In this document: one piece after another, positions 51,601 to 63,209 of the stretch
Layout of the letters: every line of letters begins with the position of its first letter
Numbering within the stretch: the first letter of the stretch is position 1
Source of the DNA: Rhynchopus sp. YZ270_cl-10
Taxonomy: Eukaryota; Euglenozoa; Diplonemea; Diplonemida; Diplonemidae
DNA length: 64,000 nucleotides
Assembly (NCBI GenBank): GCA_964035575.1
Contig: OZ037906.1
Span: forward strand, 248,001 to 312,000
Direction of reading: 5' to 3'
Notes under the pieces: model-generated
The model's database searches: none
The model's input: the letters and a program-made list of their open reading frames with translations, nothing else
Told to the model about the DNA's origin: nothing
Program-made: the position numbers and the translations under genes

Positions 51601-54600
51601 GAAGGCAACAAGACCACCCACAAGGAGTGTGAAATGTGCACTGGTTTTCTGGGGGAACGCAATATTTTATTGTGCCTCGTCCTCCGCGAGCAGAGGACAG
51701 ACTTTCCGGAAAGTTTCCAAAGGTCGAATTTCTTGCACTAGCCATGCTCCCTGGGTTAATGGCAATAGCAGTGACTGACTTCTGAGAGAAACAGGGTACT
51801 TGAAACCCAATTTTCATTATTTTGGTGTAATCCTGTGAGGGATGGGTGGGGAGGTGTGGGTGTGGGTGGGTGAAAAAAGGTGCACGAAGACAGGGTCTAG
51901 CAGGCATTCCTCTGAGTCCAACGCATGTTTGGCCTGTCTGCGGCGTTGTACGAAGACAGGGTCTGGTAGATTTTTGCGGTGTAACTTGATATATGGCCAC
52001 ATGATGTGACCTATCATGTGACCCCTATCATCCAGCGTGGTGTACGCAAAACCGTGTTTTAGACCCCCGCAGATGCTCAAAAGTGCCAACTTTTGCTTTG
52101 AATGGCCTCAAATCGTCGAAATGCACCCATATGTATGGGGTCAAGAAAAAAAATTCGAGGGTCTAGGTATGGAGAGCAAGCACCTTAGAAGAAGAAAACA
52201 CGTACAAGGTTTGACTTTTGGACAGTTCAGAACCACAAGGTTTGTATTTTGGACACTTCAGACCACAAGGTTTGAATTTTGGACACTTCAGACCCACAAG
52301 GTTTGCATTTTGGACAGTTCAGACCCACAAGGTCTGAACTGTCCAAAGTGCAAACCTTGTGGGGTTGAACTGTCCAAAATGCAAACCTTGTGGTTCTGAA
52401 GTGTCTTTATCGTAAACCTTGTGGGTTTGAACTGTCTTTATCGTAAACCTTGTGGGTCTGAATTGTCTTTATCGAAACCTTGTGGGTCTGAATTGTCCAA
52501 AAGTCAAACTTGGGGGTACCAGAATGTCCTTACCCCATTATAAAAAGATTGGAGGCAGCGCTGCAGGGCAAACAAAACGGATTGAAAAAGACAGAAGCTT
52601 GATTGTTTTCTTTGAGTACTCAATTAACCAGAACAACCGTACTTCAGTCTAACACATTTTTTCACCTTTTTGTTTTCCGGCTTGGAGCGCACAAACAACA
52701 TGGATAACCAAGTTTTTGCAGGTTCAAAAACGATGGCAGTAGGCATCTTCTCGCTTCAGAGCACTATACGCTTGTTACATCTTGACGTTGGGAGAAGTCT
52801 CACCACTACAAGCTGAGGGTTTGTTGAAGGCTTCATGTCAACCTCGTTGAGAGGAGGTGGCGTGTCCACGCTTAGTGAATTGTTGTAACGCTCAGTGACT
52901 TGTCCAAACTTAGTTACTTGTTGTAACGCTTAGTGACTTGTCCACGTGGGGTGGCATGTCCACGCTTAGTTACTTGTTGTAAATACGGCCCGGCTTTGAG
53001 CGCACAAACAAAAGACCCGATATTTTTGCGTGTCACATTCCCTCAATTCAAGCGTGAGTCACTCACACTTGAAGTCATGTGCCACTGCGTGGGTACCTGT
53101 GTACCTGTGTACCTGTGTACCTGTGTACCTGTGTACCTGTGTACCTGTGTACCTGTGTACCTGTGTACCTGTGTACCTGTGTACCTGTGTACCTGTGTAC
53201 CTGTGTACCTGTGTACCTGTGTACCTGTGTACCTGTGTACCTGTGTACCTGTGTACCTGTGTACCTGTGTACCTGTGTACCTGTGTACCTGTGTACCTGT
53301 GTACCTGTGTACCTGTGTACCTGTGTACCTGTGTACCTGTGTACCTGTGTACCTGTGTACCTGTGTACCTGTGTACCTGTGTACCTGTGTACCTGTGTAC
53401 CTGTGTACCTGTGTACCTGTGTACCTGTGTACCTGTGTACCTGTGTACCTGTGTACCTGTGTACCTGTGTACCTGTGCACCTGTGTACCTGTGTACCTGT
53501 GTACCTGTGTTCACAGTATACACAGTATACACAGTATACACAGTATACACAGTATACACAGTATACACAGTATACACAGTATACACAGTATACACAGTAT
53601 ACACAGTATACACAGTATACACAGTATACACAGTATACACAGTATACACAGTATACACAGTATACACAGTATACACAGTATACACAGTATACACAGTATA
53701 CACAGTATACACAGTATACACAGTATACACAGTATACACAGTATACACAGTATACACAGTATACACAGTATACACAGTATACACAGTATACACAGTATAC
53801 ACAGTATACACAGTATACACAGTATACAGTATACACAGTATACACAGTATACACAGTATACACAGTATACACAGTATACACAGTATACACAGTATACACA
53901 GTATACACAGTATACACAGTATACACAGTATACACAGTATACACAGTATACACAGTATACACAGTATACACAGTATACACAGTATACACAGTATACATGC
54001 TTTGTACTCTTATTTTGTTTTTTTTTTGCAGGGTTTTCAAACCCCCCACCGTGCATTTTTACCCGTCATGACCAAGGGGGGGCCTGGTCTGACCAAGCCC
54101 CCCCTTGGTCATGACCAGGCCCCCCCTCGGTCATGACCAAGGGGGGGCTTGGTCATGACCAAGGGGGGGCCTGGTCATTTTGACCAGGCTAAAAGCCTGG
54201 TCAGTCACCTGACCAAGCCACCGTGCGGTCCTACAATCCATTTTGTTGGCATCTGATTAAAAAAAAATATCCAATACCTTGACAGCAAGCGAGATGTACA
54301 GCTGACTTCCGTCCTTCTTCTCTGCCCAGAGGTGCCGGGTTGTGTCAATGACGTTTTTCACCTGCGTTTTTTTGTAGTTCTCCAGGTAGCCATCGTGACG
54401 TGATCGCGTGGGCTCGGGCATAAGAATCTTCACATTCTCCCCGAGGACTTCTTCCTTGCTGTATCCCCAGTACTCCGATGAGGACGATGCCCACAAGGTC
54501 ACGATGCCCTCCGTGGTCATTGCTACAAAGCCACCCATCGCTAGGTCGAGGAGAAGCTGACTCTGCTGCTCCTTCTTTTGCATCATCATCTTGGTCTCGA

Positions 54601-57600
54601 TGGACTGCAGGGCGCCGACGTAGATCATCTCCCCCAACTCATTCTCAGCCTCCTTCAAGGACAGCACCGCTTGGTAGCAGCTTTTGTCCTTTCTCCGCAC
54701 AGTCACCTCACGGTAGCTGTTCATCACAGCCGCCACCTTCGTCTTCCGATACGCCTTGAGATATCCATCATGCGCCTTCGCAACTTTAGGTAATTGAATG
54801 ATTTTGATATTCTTCCCAATCGCTTCGCTGGCAAGAAATTGAGTGTCACCTTCTGCCGACCTCGGCCACGTGAGGATCGTTCCAAAGGTGTCGGTGGTAA
54901 TCAACGGGGTCGGACAGCGTTCGATAAGAATGTCTTTGAGAGTGGAGTTCAGCTCTGCCGCGTGCACAGCAAGCTTGTCGGTAATAAAGGCGACAAAGGT
55001 AGATATCTGGCCCTGCTTAATTTCACGCACCGTCACCTCAACGGGGATATGCGATTCGTCCTTACGCTTCATAAAGTTGGTCATTGTAGTGCCAATAACC
55101 CGTTTAATCCCTGTTCTCGCGTAGGTCCGAAGGAATTGATCGTGGTTGCGCGCAATCTCATCTGGAAGCACAACTTTGACGTTCTTCTCTAGAATGTCGC
55201 TTTCACTGTACTGCAACGTTCTCTGACAACAGCGGTTGAAGATGAGCACCTTCCCGAAGGTGTTGATTGAAATAAACATGAATTGGTCGTTGTTCGTTAT
55301 CCATTCAATCCGTTGTTGGAAGTCAAATCGTTTTCTGTCTCCGGTGGTATCTCTGAACGACGCCATAAACGTTGACTTCGATCCAGGAATTAAAATCTCC
55401 TTCACCAAAATTTCCGCTGCAAAGAGCGATGCATTCTTCCGCTTAGCCTTCACCACCCTGGGGGAGTCGATAATCGATTTTTTCCCCGTTTTCTGATACG
55501 CCTGGAGATACGAATCATGCTTCGCTGCGACCGAATCCGGCTGAAGAAGCGACACATTCTTGCCAACGATATCAGGACCCCATCCGAACAGATTTTCCGC
55601 CGCGCTATTAAACGACAGAATACAGCCAATCTCATTGGTCGTCATAATCGGTGAATGCAGCATCTTTATAATAAGCGTGTTAACGGAGTTCTGCCTCGCC
55701 AAATTCTTCCTTTCAGTGATATCTGTTAGGGTACCCACATAGAGCCGGCCATTGTCGAGGATCACCTCCATAACGTAAACCTCGAGGTGGAGGAGGACGC
55801 CGTCATGTCGTTTTCCGGGGACTTCACGATGTGCGTTGAGAATATATTTTTTCCCGGTTTCTAAATACCTCGCGAGATACGAGGAGTGCTTGCGAGCGAT
55901 TTCATCAGGCATGAGGGTGCTGATATCGGCCTTCACCATTTCGGAGGAATCGGAAAAGCCGAACATCGTTTCGGCAGCTTTGTTGACCTGTTGGATGATC
56001 CCCTTTTCATTGATGATGACTACTGCGCTTGGCGTTTTATCCATATTGCTTTGCTGCAGTTCCACCTCCTCCATCAGGTCCTCTTCCTGCTTCGTCTCTC
56101 TGATGTACGCGATGTATTCGTTTCCTATCTCCCGTATGTTCACCTCACACCGGATAAACTCCCCAGAAGCGTTCACTGCGCTTACCCGACGGGTTTGGTT
56201 GATCATCTTCTTTTCTCCGGTACGCAGATATTTTGCGAGGTAGCCGTCGTGGTGCTGCGCGATGTCCGGTGTCATACAGCATTTGATGTTCATCCCGATT
56301 GCATCGTCTCTGGACCACCCAAACGAAACCTCTGCCTGACGGTTCCATCTTGTAATGATACCACCCTGATCAATCGAAACAACGGGGTTAGGGGAGACCT
56401 TCATAATAGACTCTGATATGGCAACCTGGTACTGTATATTGTTGTCTTCTGTGAGGTCTTGGAGATACCCTACGAAGCCTTCTACGACACCAGATTCGTC
56501 GCGAAATTCTGAGACCCGAAGTGAGATTTGTATGGTATTGTTCTCCTCGGTACTGTGTTTGTTCCCCCCTGCGACGACTGCGTCAACATTAATGTCTTTT
56601 CCAATAATATTTTTGACCCCACTGTCAAGGTATCTCTTAATGTACCCATCATGCTCCGACCGAATATTCTCTGGAGTGATCTCTTTGACGTTTGATCCTA
56701 GCTTTATCGCGAAAATTTCGAAGGCGGTGTTCGAAAGGTTGATGACCATCCCGCGGGTGTCACACATGATAATTGGGGTCTGGCTGCAACGGACGATAGC
56801 TTCGCCCATGAGGAGCTGTCGTTCCACGCGAAGATCGTTCATGATGGACTGTACGGTGCCGACATAGAGAGAATCCTTGCCAGTCTTCTTCAGCTCATTT
56901 ACGCAGACTCTGGCGTGAAATTCTGAGCCATTTTTCTGTAACGCGCGGATCCTCCTTCCCTGATTGCCTATTATATGGCGGACTCCAGTTTTTCGATAGG
57001 TTGCAAGGTATTCGTCGTGTTTAGATGCGTATTCATTGGGCATAATCATTTTAATGTTTTTTCCAAGAATTTCTGCAGCTTCTAAGCCAAAGACCTCTCT
57101 TGCTGCTCGAGAAAACCGTTGCACCATGCCCATTTGGTCTATAACGATTGCAGGAATCGCAGAAAATTCGACTATCCATTCATTCGCCTCCTCGATTTTG
57201 TCGTTCAAAGTAATAACCCCGGTACTAAGATACTCTGCAATGGCAGGAGCCGTCTCCCGCACCTCCTGTGGAATCATGGTGAGCATCAGCTTTGTCCCTT
57301 CTTCTTCGTTTTTGAGGACGACAACCATGGATCGGAAAACCAAAACGTAGAGCGCTGTTGCACTGAATGCGAGGATCCCGAGAAGGAGGAAGATGAGGAG
57401 GGAGGAGTTGGCGATGGTGTCGCTGGCGTGGTCGTTGTGGACGACGGAGGCTTGCATGGCTTGGTCGAACAGCTTGGATTCTTCCGCGAAGAGGTTTTTG
57501 GTCAGCAAGGCGAAACGTTTGGATGTTGAGTTTCCATCTGCAGTCGAGAAGGCGCCCTTCATATCAAGCATTGCATTGATCTCAGACACAATGTCTAACC

Positions 57601-60600
57601 AATGTAACACCCCCATCTCCACTCCAACGGCAGAGAGGGAGGATAAAAAGGAAGTGGCACCCCCTGCAGTGCACTGTGCTTGAGCTTCTCCTGGTATCAT
57701 AGATGTGGCAGCCCCCTTCGCAGTTACCCCATAAGAAAGCGAATCGACCTTCGAAGCGTGTCCAACAATCCCTGAAACGTCGTGGCTGTTCTGTACAATC
57801 TCATCCAAAATTTTGACGAGGTTGCTTTTGATTTCGAATTGTTTATGCCGTGTCAGTCCGCCTCCCTTTCCGTCTTCCCCTCTGAGGGCCCCGATGAGGA
57901 ACATTGAACTCGCTATTTTGTGTTCTCGTCTTGAAAAGATGTCGCCTTGTTCGACAATGTCGCGGGTTAGCTCGCGGTTGTAGAAGGAGATTCCGTAGCA
58001 GATTGACAGGAGAAGTGTTAGTGTGGAAAGTGAAAGTCTGCATTTTGTCATCAGATTCGGGAAAAAAACGGATTTTGATGATTCAGAGAGGTTAAGAAGC
58101 TGTAATAGATAATATACGACGAACAGAATAACAGCGCCTAGCCCTGCAATTTGAGTCGAAAGCGTGGCAATAAGCAGCGTTTGAGATTCCTTTTCGACAT
58201 CATCAAGGTTTCTAAGAAGCTCCATACTGAGACGTCGGAAAATGTGCATGAATTTTTTTTCTGCAGCAAACCGGAATTTTTCGTGCGCCACGCCAGCCGC
58301 AGTGTCCCGCGCCAGCTCTAAGATGCCTGCATCGCTCTTCTTCATATCCTCCTCTGTCGAAGTGTAGAGTAGAGGGACCTTCACTGCATGCGCATTACTG
58401 CCCTGTCTGGTTACCATATTTTCGTAGCTTTCTTTGAGCGCCAGTTGCTCCCCGTAGAGCCTTCCTTGGTTGCGGATGTCATAACGGAAGTCTGTAAACT
58501 GCTGCCAATTGATTGTGTTGTTTGCGGCAGAGCTGTTCGGGTGGAAAACACGCACTGCAAGAGAAAGACTAACCTTTTCAATTTCGCGGACAAGAGTCAA
58601 ATATTCGAGACACTCCGCAAATTCCTCAAGGTCCACACCACCTTCTTCGAGCTGCAAGCTTTGGTGAAGCACCCTATCGATTTCTTTGTTGTTCACTGCC
58701 TCCAAATACTTTTTGATGTACTCTGGATCCCCACTTTGGACGTAAGCGTTCACGAAGACTCCGCTAGCGGAGACGAAGGTTCGGGTGGCGTTCTCGATTT
58801 CAAGAAGCTGGGAATGCTCATCCGACGTTGTCTTCGAACTATCTACACTAGACTTCGTCTTCGAAACCGTCACAATCGTTACAATACTGAGCACCAAATA
58901 GAAAAATATAAAGATCTTCAACGACTGCAGCTTTCCAAGCACCTCATGCCCTCTAACCGAAAGCGTGAACACCACTAACAATACGATTTGCACTGCAGAA
59001 GTGGCGATAACGGAGACAAAGAACGACTCCGACGACTCAATAGATGGGCGCGTTGCACTGAGGGACTCAGACAGCACGTTTTTCACGGCGTCCATATCGT
59101 GTTGGTAGACATTCGAGTAGAGCACAGCGGTGCGGAGGATTGTCTGCTTCTCTGACACGCTTTTCTTCAGATCAGCGACGTTGTTCGTGAGCGGCGAGGC
59201 AGGCGTCGTCATAGGCTCGCCTCTATGCACGAAGACATCCCCAGCTGCACGGCTCTCATTCCACTTCATATCCGACGCAAAGTTTAGTGTAGACATCTGC
59301 GCATCTGCCGCCTCACCCGAAGTATAGAATACGCTCGTCGCCAGATTGACCCCAATAAACTGCAACCGACGTAGGTTATCAACCAAGGTCGCAGCCTTTA
59401 AGTACAACGCCTTCTGCTGCGCGTTGTCTGACCTCAGCACCAATGACGTGTGCGAGCGCTCCAGTTTGTTCTCTCTAACATCCTGCCAAAACCGTTGAAG
59501 ATAAAACTCTTCACCTGTTGCTTGGTACACCTGAGCGAAGTAGCTGGTTTCGTCTATCGTTCGCGCATATTCTTGAACAAGTGAATGTGATTGATCCTTC
59601 TCATGAAACGACGCAGTATTGGTGTCAACAGCATCAATCAGAGCGACGGTAAGCAGAATAAGCGCAAGCGTAGCCATGGTGAGAAGCGACCCTGAAGTAA
59701 AGAAGGTGAACGCCATCCAGTCCATATCCTGGATGAAGGCTGCAAAGGCGCTGCTCTCGGTGTTGTCTGCGACCTTCCGGGTTTTGTCGTCCTGGGCCTT
59801 GGTTTCTTCAATTTCTGGGTGCACTTCGCGGCTTTGTGTGTCGTCTGCCTCATTAGTATCAGAGTTGGACACTACGGATTCAGCCTTACTACCTGGCGAT
59901 AGAGGAACCGCTTCGTTGGTGGACTTCACATCCCCCTCTTTCTCGTCTGTGTTGTCCTTCTCAGACTTCGCCAGCTTGCTGTTGTTCTCGGAGTGCCGGG
60001 TCTCCCCTTCGCTTTCCTCTCCACCCAGCAGATCGCCGTACTCCGACTCCCTCTCATCCTCGCACGATGCAATTCTGGTACGCGCTTCTTGCGCAAGATT
60101 CTTCACGTGAACATGTGGAATGTATGTAAAAAGATTGAGAATATCGAGTTTCAATGACCCCACCTTTTGAAAATTCACCGCCATCGTCAAATATATGAAG
60201 AAGAGGAGAAGAAGGGAGACTGCGAAGAGGGCGGAGATGATCCAGAGGAAGGTCTTTTCGTTGTCTTCGTGGGCGTCGTGGTAGTATTTGATGGATTGGT
60301 GCAGGGCAGGGCTGAGGCGTGTCAGGGCGTTGTTCATGATGAAGTCTGCGTCGGGCTGGCGGAGTGTCGTCTGCGCATCCTTGTTGAGATAGTAGTCTAC
60401 AAACTTCAACAACGCCGCGCCAAACTGATTCCCCAACACCCACAACGGTGCTAAAGTCCTATCGGAGGAGCCAATCCCAGAGTTGTCATCAAAGCGGAAT
60501 TGGTCCATCATCTCAACACTGTTCTTGCTGTACAAATCCTTCTGGTCCTGCTGGCTGCTCTGCAAGCTCCCGTGCGTCAACTTCTGATGCAACGTCAAAA

Positions 60601-62938
60601 AATCCTCTGCTCGCACCCGCAACTCTTCTGCAACCGCCACAACATCCTGATTCCCACTAACAAGCTCTTGAACCAAAACCGCGCATTGCAAAGCAAGCGC
60701 TCGGACCCGACCTGATGCGGCGACCTGATCAATCAGCTTTTTGCGTGAATCCGAGAGACTAGCTTCGACCATAAAACATCCAATCAAAATCAGAATCAAC
60801 AACGCGAACATCGCTGTCATGCTTGTAGAGAGTCTGCGGATGGTGGACGAACCCTTCTGAGACTCCTGCAGCCCTTCAATACCACTGTTCCCTGTCTTGT
60901 TCTGGCTGCCTTCAATATCCCCTGAGAAGGCGGTATGGTAGTTCGCGATGTTCGTCGACTGCGACCGTGCGCTGGTGCTCCTCTCTTCGCGCTGCATGTG
61001 GACCAGCTTTTGCTCGATTGCGTGCGCAGAGTCTTCGTCGATCATGACGTGCCTCAAGAACTGTGCGTATTTGCGGACAATTGAGTAGGTCGGGTGGCGA
61101 AGTGCCTTTCGGAACATATCCATTGCCTCGCCTCGGCGTCCGGTCACGGAATTGACGATAACTGCGAGCTGTACGGTGTCGACGTTCTCGGAGACGAGAA
61201 GCTTGTTCCAGAAGACCGCCATCTGGCTGAGAATGTCTTTGTAGGTTTTGAGCGCGGTGGCGACGACTTTGCGGTGGGAGTCGTTGGTCAGGCCGATGAG
61301 GGGCTTGAGCTGCAGCTGCAGGAGGTAGGCGTGGTACAGATTCGCAATACTGGCCTCGTTGGAAAGCAGCAGTTCAGCCTCAGCCAGGGCAGCACGGATT
61401 TTTACAACAGAGTGATTGCCGAGCCCGACACCACCCTCATAGTACGCAAGGTGCACAATCAAATTCAAATGGATGTCGCTGTTGTTCGGAAACTTCACAA
61501 TCCCTTTCGTGTACAGCCGGATTGCAAAGGTCAACATTGCATTGGTGCACTGAAACTGACACCCTAGAACATAGGAACGCAGTACTCTGGTTGCAACTTC
61601 GATGTCCGTTGGGAGAAAAATCGAGTCGATGTACGCACCGATCACCTCGAGGGAGTTGGCGGAATCGTTCTGGGTGTGCTGTTCTGTGGCGGACTCGGAG
61701 GCATGCTCGGTATCGCTTCCGCCGTCGCGTCCTTCTGCGTGGCTGGAGCATCTGCAGAGGTCCATATCTGCTTCTGGCAGATAGAGCGGCCACTTCGCGT
61801 TGTTGGACAACTCCGTCAGCTTTCCAAAGTCGCCTGTTGTCATGATTCGCCGAAAGGACTTCTCTACCTCCGACACACGATAGTCCGAGACATAGTACCC
61901 AATCCCAAAGAACAAAGGAGACCCCGCGCAAAACGCAATCGTTGAATACGAATCATCCACAAACCCACTGCCCCAAAAGGGCTTGCACAACGCAAGCAAC
62001 CCATTCCATGCCAACATCACAAACACCGCAACGTGAACACGGGTGACCACCAGGTTGTAGAACGGCAATGCAAACGAGAGGTACAACGCACACCCCACAC
62101 AGGCGCACGTAAAGAAGATGGAAAAGGCCGTTAAAACACCACTCTCTGCATTCGAAATGGCAATGTGAAAGAACACCACTATGGCAAGACGCAGGAAGAG
62201 AAACATCTCGTCGAATTTTGAATGCGGGCGGCCCAGGTCCACTACGGAGTGGAAGGGGGAGATGTCGTACAAGAGCACATTCCTGATGTACGCGCAGAGC
62301 ACCGTCACGAACAACGCGATCACACCACAGCAGAAGTGTATTACGTGCCACGCACCCCAGCACTCCTCATCCGGGTAGCTCCGCAACGTCCGCACACCAT
62401 CCACATCTGTGCACACCATAAACGACAGCATCATCCCCGCCACAGGAACAAACGCAATACTCCCCAACAACGCCATCGACTGCGTCATGAACGACACAAC
62501 CTTATGTGGGACCTGCCCCTTCCCCTTATCCCTCATCACCAAGGACAGAATCACCCCGGTCACAGAGATTGCAATAAAAAAGATCCAGAAAGCTATCATA
62601 CACGCAATTTTACGGTTGCTGCTGACGAAGGTATGGTCCCATATTGGGAAGTGCGAAAAGTAGATGACCTTCGTTGCGATGTCCATGGTAGGTCCCCAGT
62701 TGAGGCCTGCTCTGTCTTCGATGGAGTTGATGCAGAATGCGAGGAGCTGTACTGCCTCCACTACCTTGACGGCAAACTCTACATGCGGGTGCCAGCTAAT
62801 CCGGATCTCCTGTAGCAGCGGAAACAACGGGAACGACTCCATATAGTAGAAGAGCTTCGCACCCTGCGTTTCGGTCTGCGAGACTGCGCTTGAGCCGCGA
62901 CTGGACCCGCCATGACTCGAGCTCATCCCCTCGCTCAT
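45693..62938 (-). CDS. TmcB-like multi-pass membrane protein with 13 PAS repeats, six exons
   Basis: Exons (minus): 54278-62938, 48371-48445, 48133-48252, 47712-47788, 47179-47564, 45693-46984; 10611 nt, about 3536 residues, ATG 62936-62938. Donors are GTATTG, GTATTG, GTATGC, GTATGG and GTACGT. Acceptors end CAG, phases fit, and the joined text restores PAS domains (GDGYLER-type ends such as HDGYLERYRDTKVASIVG). The N-terminus has several membrane helices as in TmcB/TmcC proteins, then a helical cytosolic part (YAQFLRHVMIDEDSAHAIEQ). Several more membrane helices follow with long coiled loops (to about residue 1900). Then come 13 PAS units, each with a form of LMPDEIARKHDGYL..Y..TG. PAS domains bind small ligands, haem or flavin, or mediate contacts. 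No kinase or cyclase output domain is attached. Intron 1 is 5.8 kb and splits PAS unit 8; the other introns are 118-385 bp. Confidence 0.88.
47789..48132 (-). other. Intron 3 of the PAS gene, carrying a split family B repeat
   Basis: 344 bp between exon 48133-48252 and exon 47712-47788. It contains B (47828-47859), interrupted by a 76 bp element at 47860-47935 and resumed at 47941. Nothing else is recognised. Confidence 0.7.
47860..47935. mobile_element. 76 bp TIR element inserted in a family B copy
   Basis: The ends TGGTGTGGC and GCCACACCA are inverted. TTGAT occurs on both sides (47855-47859 and 47936-47940), a 5-bp target duplication. Removing the element and one TTGAT restores the B text CACCTTGATCGCAAA. 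A 136 bp relative is at 20403-20538. Confidence 0.75.
48887..49052 (+). repeat. Minisatellite GTATACTGT, left arm, about 18 copies
   Basis: 9-base tandem repeat forming the inner part of the left arm of the foldback element. Open frames across it are artefacts of the period. Confidence 0.95.
50442..52536. repeat. Internal inverted duplication P / P-inverse (arms about 632 bp)
   Basis: 50442-51075 is the reverse complement of 51905-52536 with very few differences; GGGGTAAGGACATTCTGG marks the outer ends. Each arm holds its own hairpin made of repeated GGACAGTTCAGACCCACAAG-type units, centred near 50648 and 52333. The spacer 51076-51904 is itself mostly the inverse of 49740-50350. Confidence 0.8.
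53093..53510 (+). repeat. Minisatellite GTACCTGT, about 52 copies
   Basis: 8-base tandem repeat with one GTGCACCTGT-type variant near 53476. It lies directly next to the right-arm 9-base array and has no counterpart in the left arm. Confidence 0.95.
53512..53998 (-). repeat. Minisatellite GTATACTGT (reverse), right arm, about 54 copies
   Basis: The same unit as the left arm on the opposite strand, three times as long. A 3-base loss at about 53824 shifts the phase once. Confidence 0.95.
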
Positions 62939-63044
62939 CGGAAAGAAAACGCCTGTTGGGATTGATATGAGATACTGGGGTAGGGTTGCATAAGGTAAAG
63001 TAGGCAGAAATGGATGGTCGTGAATTGGAAGTGGAAGTGGAAGT

Positions 63045-63209
63045 GATATATGCGAATATCACCGGGGTCTGGTGGTTAAAAAGTCTCCACAGAGTTGGGA
63101 GGTAAACCGTGGAGTTAATCCGGTTGGAAGTGTGGTGATGCACAATAGGTGAAGCAAACAGAGGAAGGGGAGAATGGAAAATGGTGTGGAAAGCAATGGG
63201 AGGGGTGGA
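63045..63209 (+). repeat. R1 repeat, copy 4 (upstream of PAS gene)
   Basis: R1 core plus the GGTGAAGCAAACAGAGGAAG tail, starting about 107 bp before the PAS-gene ATG. It runs straight into the duplicated segment 63210-64000. Confidence 0.75.

Larger units (their letters stand above)
48659..54225. mobile_element. 5.6 kb foldback element inside an intron
   Basis: The outer ends are inverted (CACGGTGGCTTGGTCAGGTG and complement) and continue through about 220 bp of repeated, self-complementary CTTGGTCATGACCAAG-type blocks, then a shared stretch ending in GCATGTATAC. Each arm then becomes a 9-base minisatellite, in opposite orientations. The core has the order X (49740-50350), P (50442-51075), X-inverse (51080-51790), P-inverse (51905-52536). 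No transposase is recognised. X is shared with the element at 7666-10363, whose ends also start CACGG. No clear target duplication is seen. Foldback elements with tandem repeats in their arms are known from other eukaryotes. Confidence 0.8.
48446..54277 (-). other. Giant intron 1 of the PAS gene (5832 bp)
   Basis: Donor AAG|GTATTG at 54278/54277 and acceptor ACATCAG|GAA at 48446/48445, both phase 0. Joining gives ...YISLAVK-EIHSDGQTMYLAQIV, which continues a PAS unit correctly. Almost the whole length is the foldback element. The remaining 270 bp include a family A unit (48530-48562) and a J unit (48590-48640). Confidence 0.8.

Noticed and set aside
49600-52100. Frames of 70-145 residues in the core of the foldback element (for example ending CLLCRYQT)
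   Set aside because: They occur in both orientations because the core is palindromic, and none has a recognisable transposase or other domain.
52933-54136. Frames of 250-390 residues across the 8- and 9-base minisatellites
   Set aside because: Same artefact; the unit contains no stop in several frames on both strands and lies in the arm of a foldback element.
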